Below are positions 25,573 through 36,040 of a DNA stretch of 64,000 nt, in pieces. Position numbers and translations under genes: made by a program. The stretch lies in assembly GCF_007830515.1 (NCBI RefSeq), contig NZ_VLKT01000006.1:1-64000 (forward strand). Reading direction: 5' to 3'. Within the stretch, counting starts at the first letter, position 1; every line of letters begins with the position of its first letter. The stretch is from Mesorhizobium tianshanense. Lineage in GTDB: Bacteria > Pseudomonadota > Alphaproteobacteria > Rhizobiales > Rhizobiaceae. The notes under the pieces were generated by a model. That model worked only from the letters and a program-made list of their open reading frames with translations, searched no databases and was not told the DNA's origin.

Positions 25573-26704
25573 TCAGTCGATGTCGGCAACCGCTTCGCCG
25601 GCGCCGCCCTCGATGCGCTGCGACAGCGAGGCTTCCATGAAATCGTCGAGGTCGCCGTCCAGCACGCTCGACGGGCTTGTACTCTCGACGCCGGTGCGCA
25701 GATCCTTCACCAGCTGATAGGGCTGCAGAACGTAGGAGCGGATCTGGTGACCCCAGCCGATATCGCTTTTCGACGCTTCAGTGGCGTTCGCCACTGCCTC
25801 GCGCTTTTTCAGCTCTTCCTCGTATAGCCGCGAGCGCAGCATCTCCCATGCCTTCGCCTTGTTCTTGTGCTGGGAGCGCTCAGCCTGGCAGGCGACCGCG
25901 ATGCCGGTGGCGAGATGGGTGATGCGGACCGCCGAATCGGTGGTGTTTACGTGCTGGCCGCCCGATCCGGACGACCGATAGGTGTCGATGCGGACATCCG
26001 ATTCGGAAACGTCGATCTCGATCGTATCGTCGATCACGGGATAGACCCAGACACTGGCGAAAGACGTGTGGCGACGCGCATTGCTGTCATAGGGCGAAAT
26101 ACGCACGAGACGGTGGACTCCGGATTCCGTCTTCAGCCAACCATAGGCGTTGTGGCCCTTGACCAGCAGCGTGGCCGACTTGATGCCGGCCTCTTCGCCG
26201 TCATGCACTTCCAGCACCTCGACCTTGAAGCGGCGGCGCTCGGCCCAACGCGTATACATGCGCAGAAGCATCGAGGCCCAATCCTGGCTTTCGGTGCCGC
26301 CGGCGCCGGCATGGACTTCGAGATAGGTGTCGTTGGCGTCCGCCTCGCCCGAAAGCAGCGTCTCGATCTGGCGGGCCTTTGCCTCGCCGCGCATCGAGCG
26401 GATCGCCGTTTCCGCCTCGGCGACGACGCTCTCGTCGCCCTCTTCCTCGCCAAGCTCGATCAGGCCGATATTGTCTTCCAGCGCCTGGGTGAGGCCTTTG
26501 ACCGCGGCGATGCCTTCCTCGAGGCCCTGGCGCTCGCGCATCAGCTTCTGCGCCTCCAGCGGTTCGTTCCAGAGGCTCGAATCCTCGGCACGCACATTCA
26601 GGTATTCAAGCCGCTTTATGGCCTGATCCCAGTCAAAGATGCCTCCTCAGCAGGGTTATCGCCTGCCTGATTTCGTCGACAATGTTCTGCGTTTCCGCGC
26701 GCAT
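25573..26704 (-). CDS. prfB: Peptide chain release factor 2 with programmed +1 frameshift
   Basis: RF2 terminates translation at UGA and UAA. The short first frame starts at ATG 26704 ([19 protein letters not shown]) and stops at an in-frame TGA after CTT. A +1 shift at CTTTGAC joins it to the main frame ([18 protein letters not shown] and on to 25573). The main frame has the peptide-release GGQ in [19 protein letters not shown] and [13 protein letters not shown] at the stop-codon recognition site. The joined protein is about 376 residues. Annotating only the main frame would lose the N-terminus. Confidence 0.96.
26633..26647 (-). promoter_or_regulatory. RF2 autoregulatory frameshift site
   Basis: On the minus strand, AGGAGG (26642-26647) is followed by the slippery CTT and the stop TGA (26633-26635), with C next. 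This is the classic internal Shine-Dalgarno plus CTTTGAC arrangement by which low RF2 activity allows the +1 shift and so RF2 synthesis. Confidence 0.96.
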
Positions 26705-26807
26705 GGCTGGCTATTCTGTCCCGTGCTGAAATGGTGCCCCATGACTGAAATTGCGCTTGGGGTTGGCGCGATACATAGGGACGGCACCGCCGCCTGTAAA
26801 GCGAAAT

Positions 26808-26829
26808 GGGCCGGCTCGAAAGCCGGGCC
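26808..26829 (-). terminator. Probable terminator after the PBP1A gene
   Basis: On the minus strand GGCCCGGCT and AGCCGGCC pair around a TTCG tetraloop, 17 bases after the PBP1A stop. The following sequence CATTTCGCTTT is only mildly T-rich. Confidence 0.55.
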
Positions 26830-26846
26830 GGAATACCTATCCTATG

Positions 26847-29303
26847 TCAATACAACCCGCCGCCGCCAGACTGGATTGCTTGATTGGCCTGCGGCGACAG
26901 CGCGCCCCCGGAGGCGTTGGAGCCGTCCGCACCCAGGCCGATCACCCAATAGCTGTCAGCGGGGCCGGTGCCCGGCTTGAAGGCTTCGATAAAGGCGCCG
27001 GCGTCGTCCGGGTTGGCTCGCATGCCGGTCTTTCGATTGATGGCGATCAGCTTCATGCCTTCGGGAACCTGGAAATCGACATTGGGCGTGCCGTCCAGCG
27101 CCACCCGCATGAAGTCCTTGAAGATCGGCGCGGCGAGGCCGCCGCCGGTCGCGCCTTTGCCAAGGCCTTTCGGCTGATCGTAGCCCATATACAGGCCGAC
27201 AACGAGATTGGGCGTGTAGCCGATGAACCAGGTATCCTTTTCGTCGTTTGTCGTTCCGGTCTTGCCGGCGATGTGGCGGCCGAGTTCGGCGACGGTGGCG
27301 CCGGTGCCGCGCTCGACGACGCCCTCCATCATCGAGGTGATCTGATAGGCGGTCATCGGATCGAGCACCTGCTCGGAATTGTCGACCAGCTCCGGCTCAG
27401 GCTGGTTCTGCCATTCGGCCGCGTTGCAATTTTCGCAGCCGCGTTCGTCCTGCTTGAACACCGTCTTGCCGTAGCGATCCTGGATGCGGTCAATCAGCGT
27501 CGGTTTGATCGACTTGCCGCCGTTGGCCATGATCGAATAGGCCGACACCATGCGCATCACCGTGGTCTCGCCCGACCCCAGCGCCATCGGCAGATATGGC
27601 GCCAGACGATCATAGACGCCGAAGCGCTCGGCATATTCCGCAACCAGCTTCATACCCATGTCGTTGGCAAGGCGCACCGTCATCAGATTGCGCGACCTCT
27701 CGATGCCGGACCGCAAGGTCGCCGGACCCGCTGCCCTTCCATCGTAATTCTTCGGCGTCCAGGTGGTGTTGCCGCTCTTGATGGTGATCGGGCCGTCCAT
27801 GATCACCGAAGCCGGCGTATAGCCATTGTCGAGGGCGGCCGCATAGACGATCGGCTTGAATGACGAACCTGGCTGCCGCATGGCCTGCGTGGCACGGTTG
27901 AATTCGGACTGCGCGTAGGAGAACCCGCCGACCATAGCCAGAACGCGCCCGGTATGCGGATCCATGGCGATCAAGCCGCCTTCCACTTCAGGGGCCTGGC
28001 GCAGGATATAGGCCCCATCCGTATCCTCTTTCTTTTGCACGAAGATGACGTCGCCCGGCTTCAGCACCTCCGCCGGCGACTTGGCCTTGACGGTCTTGCC
28101 GTCGACCACATGACGCATGGCGAAGCTCATGTCCTCCCGACTGACGGTGCCTTCGATGCGATCGTTGACGAGTTCGCCCGAGATCTGCCGGGTCGGTCGA
28201 AGGCCGATGGACAGGCCGCCCGCCGAGCTGTCGAGCACGACAGCGAGCGACCATTCGGGCACGTCGTCCAGTCCCTTGACGTCGCTCAAAGGCACGCCCC
28301 AGTCGCCGGATACGTCGATGGTCGTCACCGGTCCGCGATAGCCGCGCAGCGTGTCGAACTTCATCAGGCCGTTCTGCATGGCTTTGCGGGCGATGAGCTG
28401 CATCTTGGGATCGAGCGTCGTACGGACGGACAGGCCGCCCTCGTAGAGCGCATTCTCACCGTAGCGCGCGCTGATCTGGCGACGTACCTCCTCGGTGAAG
28501 TATTCGCCGGCGAACAGATAGGTGCCGGAGCGGCGTGGCTTGACGCCGAGCGGCTCGGCCTTGGCCTTCGCGCCTTCCTCCTGCGTGACGTAGCCATTGT
28601 CGACCATCTGCTCGATGACCCAATTGCGGCGGTCGATGGCGCGGTCGGCATATTTGAAGGGATGATAATTGGAGGGGCCCTTTGGCAAGGCCGCCAGATA
28701 GGCCGCTTCCGAGACGGTGAGCTCGTTCACCGCCTTGTCGAAATAGGTGAGTGCCGCGCCGGCGACGCCGTAGGCGCCAAGCCCGAAGAAAATCTCGTTA
28801 AGGTAGAGCTCGAGAATGCGGTCCTTCGAATAGGCCTGCTCGATGCGGAAGGCTAGGATCATCTCCTTAATCTTGCGCTCGTAGGTCTGGTCCGAGGACA
28901 ATAGGAAGTTTTTGGCCACCTGCTGGGTGATCGTCGAGGCGCCGACCTGGCGCTTGCCCGAGCCGAAATTCTGCAGATTGACCATGATTGCGCGGCCAAG
29001 GCCGGTCATATCGATGCCGGGGTGATTGTAGAAATTCTTGTCCTCGGCAGACAGGAAGGCGGCCTTGACGCGATCCGGCACCGCCTGGATCGGCAAATAC
29101 AGGCGCCGCTCGCGCGCATATTCGGCCATCAGCGCACCGTCGGATGCATGAATGCGGGTCGTCACCGGCGGCTCATACTTGGCCAGGACCTCGTAGTCGG
29201 GCAGATCCTTCGACAAGTGACCGACATAGATCGCCACGCCCGCCGCGACCAAAAGGGCCAGCGCGGTGCCGACGCCGAAGAAATAGCCAATGAGACGAAT
29301 CAT
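26847..29303 (-). CDS. mrcA: Penicillin-binding protein 1A (bifunctional peptidoglycan synthase)
   Basis: The 818-residue protein has an N-terminal membrane anchor (LIGYFFGVGTALALLVAAGV). The glycosyltransferase 51 domain has the catalytic Glu in LSAEDKNFYNHPGID, and GASTITQQVAKN follows. An OB-like insert comes next, then the transpeptidase domain with GSSFKP (SxxK), SRN and KTGTTN. It polymerises and crosslinks cell-wall glycan in the periplasm. Length and layout match class A PBPs. The neighbouring amidase gene on the same strand also acts on cell wall. GGAGCGGGC precedes the ATG. Confidence 0.96.
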   Translation of the reverse strand: MIRLIGYFFGVGTALALLVAAGVAIYVGHLSKDLPDYEVLAKYEPPVTTRIHASDGALMAEYARERRLYLPIQAVPDRVKAAFLSAEDKNFYNHPGIDMTGLGRAIMVNLQNFGSGKRQVGASTITQQVAKNFLLSSDQTYERKIKEMILAFRIEQAYSKDRILELYLNEIFFGLGAYGVAGAALTYFDKAVNELTVSEAAYLAALPKGPSNYHPFKYADRAIDRRNWVIEQMVDNGYVTQEEGAKAKAEPLGVKPRRSGTYLFAGEYFTEEVRRQISARYGENALYEGGLSVRTTLDPKMQLIARKAMQNGLMKFDTLRGYRGPVTTIDVSGDWGVPLSDVKGLDDVPEWSLAVVLDSSAGGLSIGLRPTRQISGELVNDRIEGTVSREDMSFAMRHVVDGKTVKAKSPAEVLKPGDVIFVQKKEDTDGAYILRQAPEVEGGLIAMDPHTGRVLAMVGGFSYAQSEFNRATQAMRQPGSSFKPIVYAAALDNGYTPASVIMDGPITIKSGNTTWTPKNYDGRAAGPATLRSGIERSRNLMTVRLANDMGMKLVAEYAERFGVYDRLAPYLPMALGSGETTVMRMVSAYSIMANGGKSIKPTLIDRIQDRYGKTVFKQDERGCENCNAAEWQNQPEPELVDNSEQVLDPMTAYQITSMMEGVVERGTGATVAELGRHIAGKTGTTNDEKDTWFIGYTPNLVVGLYMGYDQPKGLGKGATGGGLAAPIFKDFMRVALDGTPNVDFQVPEGMKLIAINRKTGMRANPDDAGAFIEAFKPGTGPADSYWVIGLGADGSNASGGALSPQANQAIQSGGGGLY

Positions 29304-29517
29304 GCCCGCTCCAGTCCTTGGTTCGGGAGTCTCCTAAAGGAAGCCGCCTTTCGCGCAAGCTTTCGAGACGATCCCGACCGGTAATCGAAAACCCATGTCG
29401 CCACCATGTGGGCAAAATACGGCAGCATGAGATTTCGGCTTCGAATGGCGGAAATTAAAGTACAAGGTGTTGTCGCCGTGCAACCCTTGCCTGTGGTCGT
29501 GGGCAACGGCGGGCATC

Positions 29518-30795
29518 TCAGCCTCCGGCTCCTGCTCCGGCCCTGGCTGAGGCGAACAGGGCGATGGCATCCGTTATACTCTGGGCCGCCTTGCCGCGCC
29601 AATCGGCGCTAAGCAGTTGCGCCTCGTCCTTGGCGTTCGACAGATAGCCGAGTTCGACCAACACGGATGGAACATCCGGCGCCTTCAACACCTTGAAGCT
29701 GGCCGAACGCTGCGGATTGTTGATGAGGCCGACGCTGGTGGAGAGCTGGCCGACCAAAGTGTGGGCGAAACTCATCGAGAAACTGTGCGTCTCGCGGCGG
29801 ATCAGGTCGATCAGGATGTCGGTGACTTCCTTGTTGTCGTCCTTGATTTCCATGCCGGCGAATTGGTCGGAAAGGTTTTCACGGTCGGCCAGCGCCTGCG
29901 CTTCGGGGTCGGAAGCCTTGTCGGAGACCGTATAGACGGTTGCGCCACGGACGCCCTTGAGCCTGATCGTGTCGGCGTGGATCGAAATGAGCAGATCGGC
30001 CTCGTGCTGGCGGGCAATGCGCACGCGGTCGTCGAGCCGCAGGAATTGGTCCGTGTCGCGCGTCATGAACACGTCGTATTTACCGGCTGCGGCAAGTCTG
30101 TCGCGCAGTTCCTCGGCGAAGGCGAGCGTAACGTCCTTCTCAACCGTGCCGTTCAGGCCCTCGGCGCCGCCGTCGATGCCGCCATGGCCCGGATCGATGA
30201 CGACGGTGAAGCGATGGCCTGGTTTGGAGATCGGCCCGGTGCCGACCCTGCCGCCCTTGTCGGAGGAGACCGTCGAGCCGGTGGTCAGAGCCTGATTGGC
30301 AAGGGCAGCGTCGAATTCCCGCGCGGATGCCGCCGAGATGTCGATGGCGATGCGATAGCCGCTGCCGTCATCGTTCTTGAGCACGTCGAGCCTGTCGACG
30401 GCAAACGGACCCTTGCCGGTCAGGATCAGCCGCGATACCCCCTCACCGAGATCGCCGTAGCGCACGCCCCTGACCAGGCCGCGCGCCTTCACATCCTTGG
30501 CACTGATGGCGAACTTCGTGCTTGGCAGGTCAACGACCAGACGGTGGGGGCCGCGCAGCAGGAACCATCTGACGTCAGGCTCGCGGTTGAAATTCATGAC
30601 GATGCGCATCTTGGTGGCGTCGCCCGCCATCTTGTAACCCGTCGCGGCGAGCGGCGCTTCGGCAGCAAGAGAAACCGGCGGAAAAGCAAGGCAAGCGGCA
30701 ATCAGCAAAAGCAGACAAGCAGCGCGGAAGTTGGCGGCGCAGAAGAAAACACCTCCGGCACGACCACCCTTGTCTGTGAAGGCTGCCAGTCCCAT
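29518..30795 (-). CDS. N-acetylmuramoyl-L-alanine amidase with AMIN domain
   Basis: The 425-residue protein has a signal segment (ACLLLLIAACLAFPPVSLAA). An N-terminal AMIN domain (about 45-165) for envelope targeting is followed by an Amidase_3 domain with VVIDPGHGGIDGGAEG (zinc His), the Glu-containing VEKDVTLAFAEEL, SIHAD and the C-terminal VLVELGYLSN (catalytic Glu). It cleaves the amide bond between muramic acid and stem peptide, as AmiC does in daughter-cell separation. I start at 30795, where GGAGCG precedes ATG; the longer frame reads through the divergent rne leader. Confidence 0.93.
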   Translation of the reverse strand: MGLAAFTDKGGRAGGVFFCAANFRAACLLLLIAACLAFPPVSLAAEAPLAATGYKMAGDATKMRIVMNFNREPDVRWFLLRGPHRLVVDLPSTKFAISAKDVKARGLVRGVRYGDLGEGVSRLILTGKGPFAVDRLDVLKNDDGSGYRIAIDISAASAREFDAALANQALTTGSTVSSDKGGRVGTGPISKPGHRFTVVIDPGHGGIDGGAEGLNGTVEKDVTLAFAEELRDRLAAAGKYDVFMTRDTDQFLRLDDRVRIARQHEADLLISIHADTIRLKGVRGATVYTVSDKASDPEAQALADRENLSDQFAGMEIKDDNKEVTDILIDLIRRETHSFSMSFAHTLVGQLSTSVGLINNPQRSASFKVLKAPDVPSVLVELGYLSNAKDEAQLLSADWRGKAAQSITDAIALFASARAGAGAGG

Positions 30796-31457
30796 TTCTA
30801 TTCTAGTCGCTCCGTTTTGGCGCCAGGCGCCCAGTCTTGTTTGTCGGAGTGTCGACGTCTTGCCGAAGTGGCCGCGAACTCGATTAATGATTGGTATCCA
30901 GAGAAGGTTAACCAAGCCTTTTCACGCAAGGGTTAAAGCTGTGCTGCCGTTGCGGAACTGCTTTTTGCCGGCATCGGAATCGGGGTTGCCTTCCAACCCG
31001 TCAAATCATAAAAGCGATGGTGGATCACTGCAATCCTGGAACCGTCCTTCTCCGCAGCCTCCTGCTACAGGTCAGATGAACGACGGATCCTTTCGTTTCA
31101 GGCGAAAAAGGTATCCGGTGATCGCGACGATTTTCGCAGGTGCGAGCCCGTGGCGGGGGAATCGCCTGCGTGAGGAAACGGCCGGGATTGTCCCGCGCCG
31201 GCTCTGTACGAGCAAAACAAGCTGGTCCGGTTTTCCCGGGCTTTGGTTCAAAAAGGTTCTGCTGGTTACGATGGCTTCAAGCGCAATCATGGAAAGGTCC
31301 GCAATGAACCGCGCCATTATGGCTGCGGGCGGCACCGCCATGACGCTCAGGCAGCGGCCGGCGGACGTTCAGATGTCCGGCACCCATGTTCATCCGCAGC
31401 GGCGGGGCTTGCCCCGCAAGTTGCGACCGATGACGGCTGCTGGAGGGAAACGAAATA
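30796..31457. other. 662-base divergent region: amidase promoter and long RNase E leader
   Basis: No coding frame here is convincing. The region separates the amidase gene (minus) from rne (plus). RNase E genes commonly have long untranslated leaders that the enzyme cleaves to control its own level, and this gap fits that. I did not find a clean promoter or stable hairpin by eye. Confidence 0.5.
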
Positions 31458-34373
31458 ATGCCCAACAAGATGCTGATAGACGCCTCCCACCCGGAGGAAA
31501 CACGTGTTGTCGTCGTTCGCGGTAACCGTATTGAAGAATTCGACTTTGAATCCCAGGACAAGAAGCAGCTCAAAGGAAATATCTACCTCGCCCGCGTAAC
31601 CCGCGTCGAACCCTCCCTTCAGGCAGCCTTTGTCGAATATGGCGGCAACCGTCACGGTTTTCTCGCCTTCAGTGAAATTCATCCCGACTATTACCAGATT
31701 CCGGTCGCCGACCGTCAGGCGTTGCTGCGCGCGGAAGCGCAGGAAGCTGAAGACGAGGACGATGAGGACGGCGAAGGCGACGACCGCCAGAGCCGCGATC
31801 GCGGCCGGCGCGGACGCCGGCGCGGCGGCAAGAGCCGCGATCGGGGCGAGCACAAGCGCGATGCAGGTGCGGCCGACTCTGCCGAATCCGATGAGGGCGG
31901 CGAACACAACGAGAACGGCGAAGACGCTATCACCGAGAGCGTCGATGCCGTTTCCGAAAATGCGGACATGGCATCCGAGGCTTCGGAACGTCGCGAGGAT
32001 GTCGTCAGTAGCGGTGAGACTGACAACAATGAGACTGATAACGGCGAGATTGGGCCTTCCGAGGGCGGATCCAATTCCATCGCCGCCAGTATCGATGCGG
32101 ATGTGATTTCCGAAGCGATGCCGCAGGCGGAGCAGGCCGGCGACGCCACGTCCACCGACAATGATCGCGGCATGCTGGAAGAGGTGCCGTCCTCGCATTC
32201 CGACGACCATGAGGTCGAATCGGTCGGCGCCGAGGATGCGCTGGAAGAAGCGCGCAACCGCCGCAAGCCGATGCGCCGCCAATACAAGATCCAGGAAGTG
32301 ATCAAGCGCCGGCAGATCCTTCTGGTGCAGGTCGTGAAGGAAGAGCGCGGCAACAAGGGCGCGGCGCTCACCACCTACCTGTCGCTTGCCGGCCGCTATT
32401 CGGTGCTGATGCCGAACACGGCGCGCGGCGGCGGCATTTCGCGCAAGATCACCAACGCACAGGACCGCAAGCGGCTGAAGGAGGTCGTCGCCGATCTCGA
32501 AGTGCCGCAGGGCATGGGCGTCATCCTGCGCACGGCCGGTGAGAGCCGGACCAAGGCCGAGATCAAACGCGACTACGAATATCTGATGCGGCTTTGGGAA
32601 AACGTCCGCAATCTGACGCTGCAGTCCACGGCCCCTGCCCTGGTCTACGAGGAAGGCAGCCTGATCAAGCGCTCGGTGCGCGACCTCTACAACAAGGACA
32701 TCGACGAGATCCTGGTCTCCGGCGAAGAGGGCTATCGCGAGGCCAAGGACTTCATGCGCATGCTGATGCCGAGCCACGCCAAGGTCGTGCAGCCGTTCCG
32801 CGACACGACGCCGATCTTCGTGCGCAGTGGCATCGAGGCGCAGCTTGACCGCATGCTGCAGCCGCAGGTGACGCTGAAGAGCGGCGGCTACATCATCATC
32901 AACCAGACCGAAGCGCTGGTCGCCATCGACGTCAATTCGGGCCGCTCCACCAAGGAGCACTCGATCGAGGACACGGCGCTCCACACCAATCTGGAAGCGG
33001 CCGAGGAAGTCGCACGCCAGCTTCGGCTGCGCGATCTCGCCGGCCTGATCGTCATCGACTTCATCGACATGGAGGAGAACCGCAACAATCGCTCCGTCGA
33101 GAAGCGGCTGAAGGACCACCTCAAGAACGATCGCGCCCGCATCCAGGTCGGCCGCATCTCGCATTTCGGCCTGATGGAGATGTCGCGCCAGCGCATCCGC
33201 GCCAGCGTGCTGGAATCGACGATGAAGCCTTGCCCGCATTGCGGCGGCACCGGCCATGTGCGCTCCGATTCATCTGTCGCGCTGATGGTGGTGCGGGCGA
33301 TCGAGGAATTCCTGCTCAAGGATTCGCGCAGTCACATCACGGTGCGGACGCCGGCGGCGACCGCGCTCTATGTGCTCAACCACAAGCGTGGCACGCTGGT
33401 GGAACTGGAAAGCCGCTTCGGCCTGACTGTCACCGTCGAAGCCGATGACACGGTCGGCGCACAGCATTATGCGATCTTCCGCGGCGCGCTGGCGGAAAAG
33501 CCGGAAGGCTTTGTCGAGACACGGATGATACCGGCCTATGTCGAGCCGGAAGAGCCCGAAGAGGAAATCGTCATCGAGGAGGAAGACGAAGCCGCTGCAG
33601 AAACGGAGCAGCCGCGCCCCAGCCAGCAGCCGCAGCAACAGCCGAGATCCGGCGAGGAAGGCGAAGGCCGCGACCGCAAGCGCCGCAAGCGCCGCAGACG
33701 GCGTGGCGGCAAGGATCGCGACCGCGAACACGGTGCCCCCGTGGAAGGTGCTTATGTCTCGGCGGCAGCGGATGGCGTTGCCGAAGCTGTGACTGAGCAA
33801 GACACTGGAGCAGACCAGGAGGCGCAGGTCAGCGTCACTGAGGCGGTCGAAACGTTGGATGACGGTCAGGGCAAGAAGCGCCGGCGCGGCAAGCGCGGCG
33901 GCAAGCGCAATCGCCGCGAAGACGGCGACGGCGTGGTCGATGCCGGCACTGCCGAGTCGGCCGACGCTTCCGAGAGCGAAGTCCTGGAGGGCGTAGCCGT
34001 CTCCAGCGAGCCGGAGGTGGCAGCAACGCCGGTCGAAGAGCCTGTGGCCCTTGCTCCGGCCAATGACGACACGCCGAGCGTCGAGAAGCCGAAGAAGCCG
34101 CGTCGGGTCGCCAAGCCGAAGAAGGCCGCGGCGGACGTCGTCGCCGAGGCGCCGGTTGCCGAGCCGGAAGCCCCTGCAGAGCCTCCTCCACCTGTTTCGG
34201 AGGAAACAGCCGCGGCCGCCGTCGAAACGGCGAAGGCCCGCCCGTCGCGACGCAAGCCTGTGCCGGTAGATGCTCCGGTTGTGCCGATCGTGTCGTCGAC
34301 CGTTGCCGACGAGGCAAAGACCGAGGAGAAGCCGAAGCGTGCCGGCTGGTGGCAGAAGAAAGGCTTCTTCTAA
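31458..34373 (+). CDS. rne: Ribonuclease E
   Basis: The 971-residue endoribonuclease starts MPNKMLIDASHPEETRVVVV. The S1 domain is split by an acidic, Arg- and Ser-rich insert of about 170 residues (roughly 95-270), usual in alphaproteobacteria. The core has the metal-binding aspartates in ALVAIDVNSGR and LIVIDFIDM and the zinc-link CPHCGGTGH. The tail beyond about residue 690 is disordered, with Arg-rich patches (KRRKRRRRRGG) for RNA and Ala/Pro/Glu runs, the degradosome scaffold. It starts mRNA decay and processes rRNA. A terminator follows. Confidence 0.96.
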   Translation: MPNKMLIDASHPEETRVVVVRGNRIEEFDFESQDKKQLKGNIYLARVTRVEPSLQAAFVEYGGNRHGFLAFSEIHPDYYQIPVADRQALLRAEAQEAEDEDDEDGEGDDRQSRDRGRRGRRRGGKSRDRGEHKRDAGAADSAESDEGGEHNENGEDAITESVDAVSENADMASEASERREDVVSSGETDNNETDNGEIGPSEGGSNSIAASIDADVISEAMPQAEQAGDATSTDNDRGMLEEVPSSHSDDHEVESVGAEDALEEARNRRKPMRRQYKIQEVIKRRQILLVQVVKEERGNKGAALTTYLSLAGRYSVLMPNTARGGGISRKITNAQDRKRLKEVVADLEVPQGMGVILRTAGESRTKAEIKRDYEYLMRLWENVRNLTLQSTAPALVYEEGSLIKRSVRDLYNKDIDEILVSGEEGYREAKDFMRMLMPSHAKVVQPFRDTTPIFVRSGIEAQLDRMLQPQVTLKSGGYIIINQTEALVAIDVNSGRSTKEHSIEDTALHTNLEAAEEVARQLRLRDLAGLIVIDFIDMEENRNNRSVEKRLKDHLKNDRARIQVGRISHFGLMEMSRQRIRASVLESTMKPCPHCGGTGHVRSDSSVALMVVRAIEEFLLKDSRSHITVRTPAATALYVLNHKRGTLVELESRFGLTVTVEADDTVGAQHYAIFRGALAEKPEGFVETRMIPAYVEPEEPEEEIVIEEEDEAAAETEQPRPSQQPQQQPRSGEEGEGRDRKRRKRRRRRGGKDRDREHGAPVEGAYVSAAADGVAEAVTEQDTGADQEAQVSVTEAVETLDDGQGKKRRRGKRGGKRNRREDGDGVVDAGTAESADASESEVLEGVAVSSEPEVAATPVEEPVALAPANDDTPSVEKPKKPRRVAKPKKAAADVVAEAPVAEPEAPAEPPPPVSEETAAAAVETAKARPSRRKPVPVDAPVVPIVSSTVADEAKTEEKPKRAGWWQKKGFF

Positions 34374-34405
34374 GATTTTCAGTTGTTTAGCCTGATCTCC
34401 TGATC

Positions 34406-34446
34406 AAAAAGTCCCGCACTGTCTTTGGACAGCGCGGGATTTTTCT
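34406..34446 (+). terminator. Intrinsic terminator of rne
   Basis: TCCCGCACTGTC and GACAGCGCGGGA pair around a short TTTG loop. AAAAAG precedes and TTTTTC follows, 33 bases after the rne stop. Confidence 0.92.
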
Positions 34447-34668
34447 TGTCCGGCCCAAAGCGGCACCAGGTTCAACGGTGACACCCCCAGGAGTCTGGCT
34501 CACTGACATGCTTGCCCGCACCGCCGACAGTCACTCGATCAACCGGATCGAAGAACTCCTTCCATGGGTTTACCGCACCGCAGACCGGTGAGCTTGGGCC
34601 TGCTCACCTTGCACCGGCGAGTGTGAGGTGGCAAAGCCTCCTTCAAAAATTTGGCGAAGGAGTCGAGT

Positions 34669-35007
34669 GTGAACAAAATCGTCGAGATTCTTTTATATAC
34701 ATTGAAATCCGGTACCGGTCCCGAGTTTCACAAAATTATGATCGAAGTCAGCGTTCCGCTTCATAGGAATAACAGCATTGATGTTGTCTCCTTTGGAAAC
34801 TCGCTTCACGACCCTGATGGCTATTATCTCGTCAGGGCCTATGACAGCCTCGACCATCTCAATTCGTCGCAACAAGTCTTCTATGACAGCGATGCGTGGA
34901 GGAACGGCCCGCGCACAGATATTGTTGAGCGGATCAGCACAAGCCTGAAATCCGTGCTCGAACTCAACCATGAAGCTCTCGAAGCACTCAGACGAAGCGC
35001 CTCGTAA
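34669..35007 (+). CDS. NIPSNAP family protein
   Basis: The 112-residue protein starts at GTG with VNKIVEILLYTLKSGTGPEF, six bases after GAAGGAG. It has the dimeric alpha/beta-barrel pattern of NIPSNAP proteins, including SFGNSLHDPDGYYLVRAYDS and SSQQVFYDSDAWRNGPRTDI. Function is unknown; relatives are sometimes linked to small-molecule binding. The gene stands alone and converges with the glutaminase gene. Confidence 0.88.
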   Translation: MNKIVEILLYTLKSGTGPEFHKIMIEVSVPLHRNNSIDVVSFGNSLHDPDGYYLVRAYDSLDHLNSSQQVFYDSDAWRNGPRTDIVERISTSLKSVLELNHEALEALRRSAS

Positions 35008-35100
35008 CGTCGAACCGAAAGTTGATTGAAGGAGAGGCTCAGTCTGCCAATCCCGCGCCATCAAAAGGCGCGTCAGGCCGGACGCTTACGGCACAAGCTT

Positions 35101-36030
35101 CTACGGCGCGAAGACCGACCAGTTCATCATCTTCGCCAGTCTTTCCAGCGCGATCGACCCCAGCCTGGAATTCCCGTTTGCGTTGAGGCCGGGCGACCAT
35201 ACGGCAAGCGAGGCGACGCCCGGCACGATCCCCAAAATGCCGCCGCCGACGCCGCTTTTGCCCGGAATGCCGACGCGAAAGGCGAAATCGCCGGAGCCGT
35301 CATAGTGACCGCAGGTCAGCATCATCGCGCCAATGCGGCGGGCGCGCTCGGCCGACACCACGGAAAGACCCGTCGCCGGGTTCCTGCCGCCATTGGCGAG
35401 GAAGCGGCCGGCCAAGGCCAGTTGCCGGCAGCTCATGGCGATGGCGCAATGATGGAAATAGACGCCCAGCGCCAGGTCCGGAGCGTGGTTGAGATTGCCG
35501 AAGGACTTCATGTAGTTGGCAAGCGCCAGATTGCGAAAGCCGGTGGCGCGTTCCGAAGCCGCGACCTCGCGGTCGATGATGATGGTATCGTCGTCGGCCA
35601 GGAACTGGATGAAGCGCAGGATCTCGCCGATCGCCTCGCGCGGCTGGTGGCCGGCGAGCAGGATGTCGGAAATGACGATGGCGCCGGCATTGATGAACGG
35701 ATTGCGCGGAATGCCGTTCTCGTGCTCGAGCTGGACGATCGAGTTGAACGGGTTGCCCGAAGGCTCGCGCCCGACACGTTGCCACAGCGCATCGCCGACA
35801 TTGCCGAGCGCCAATGTCAGCGTGAACACCTTCGAAATGCTCTGGATCGAAAACGGCTCATCGGCGTCGCCCGCCATCAGCACGCGACCGTCATTGGTCA
35901 CGGCGGCAATGCCGAACTTCTTCGGATCGATCTTGCCAAGTTGCGGAATGTAGGTCGCGACGTCGCCGCGATCCGTGCGCTCCGCCATTTCGGCGGCAAT
36001 TTCGGTCAAAGCCTGTTCGAGTCCCGGCAT
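35101..36030 (-). CDS. glsA: Glutaminase
   Basis: The 309-residue enzyme has the serine-dependent glutaminase fold. The SxxK pair is Ser64 and Lys67 in [18 protein letters not shown] follows, as do [14 protein letters not shown] and [11 protein letters not shown], all standard for the family. It hydrolyses glutamine to glutamate and ammonia in the cytoplasm. The upstream aminotransferase gene on the same strand ends ten bases before its start, so the two are likely co-transcribed. Confidence 0.95.
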   Translation of the reverse strand: MPGLEQALTEIAAEMAERTDRGDVATYIPQLGKIDPKKFGIAAVTNDGRVLMAGDADEPFSIQSISKVFTLTLALGNVGDALWQRVGREPSGNPFNSIVQLEHENGIPRNPFINAGAIVISDILLAGHQPREAIGEILRFIQFLADDDTIIIDREVAASERATGFRNLALANYMKSFGNLNHAPDLALGVYFHHCAIAMSCRQLALAGRFLANGGRNPATGLSVVSAERARRIGAMMLTCGHYDGSGDFAFRVGIPGKSGVGGGILGIVPGVASLAVWSPGLNANGNSRLGSIALERLAKMMNWSVFAP

Positions 36031-36040
36031 TCGCGTCCCG

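Noticed and set aside
31347..33257. Long open frame on the minus strand inside rne
   Set aside because: It is an antisense shadow of the high-GC RNase E gene, with no family resemblance or ribosome site.
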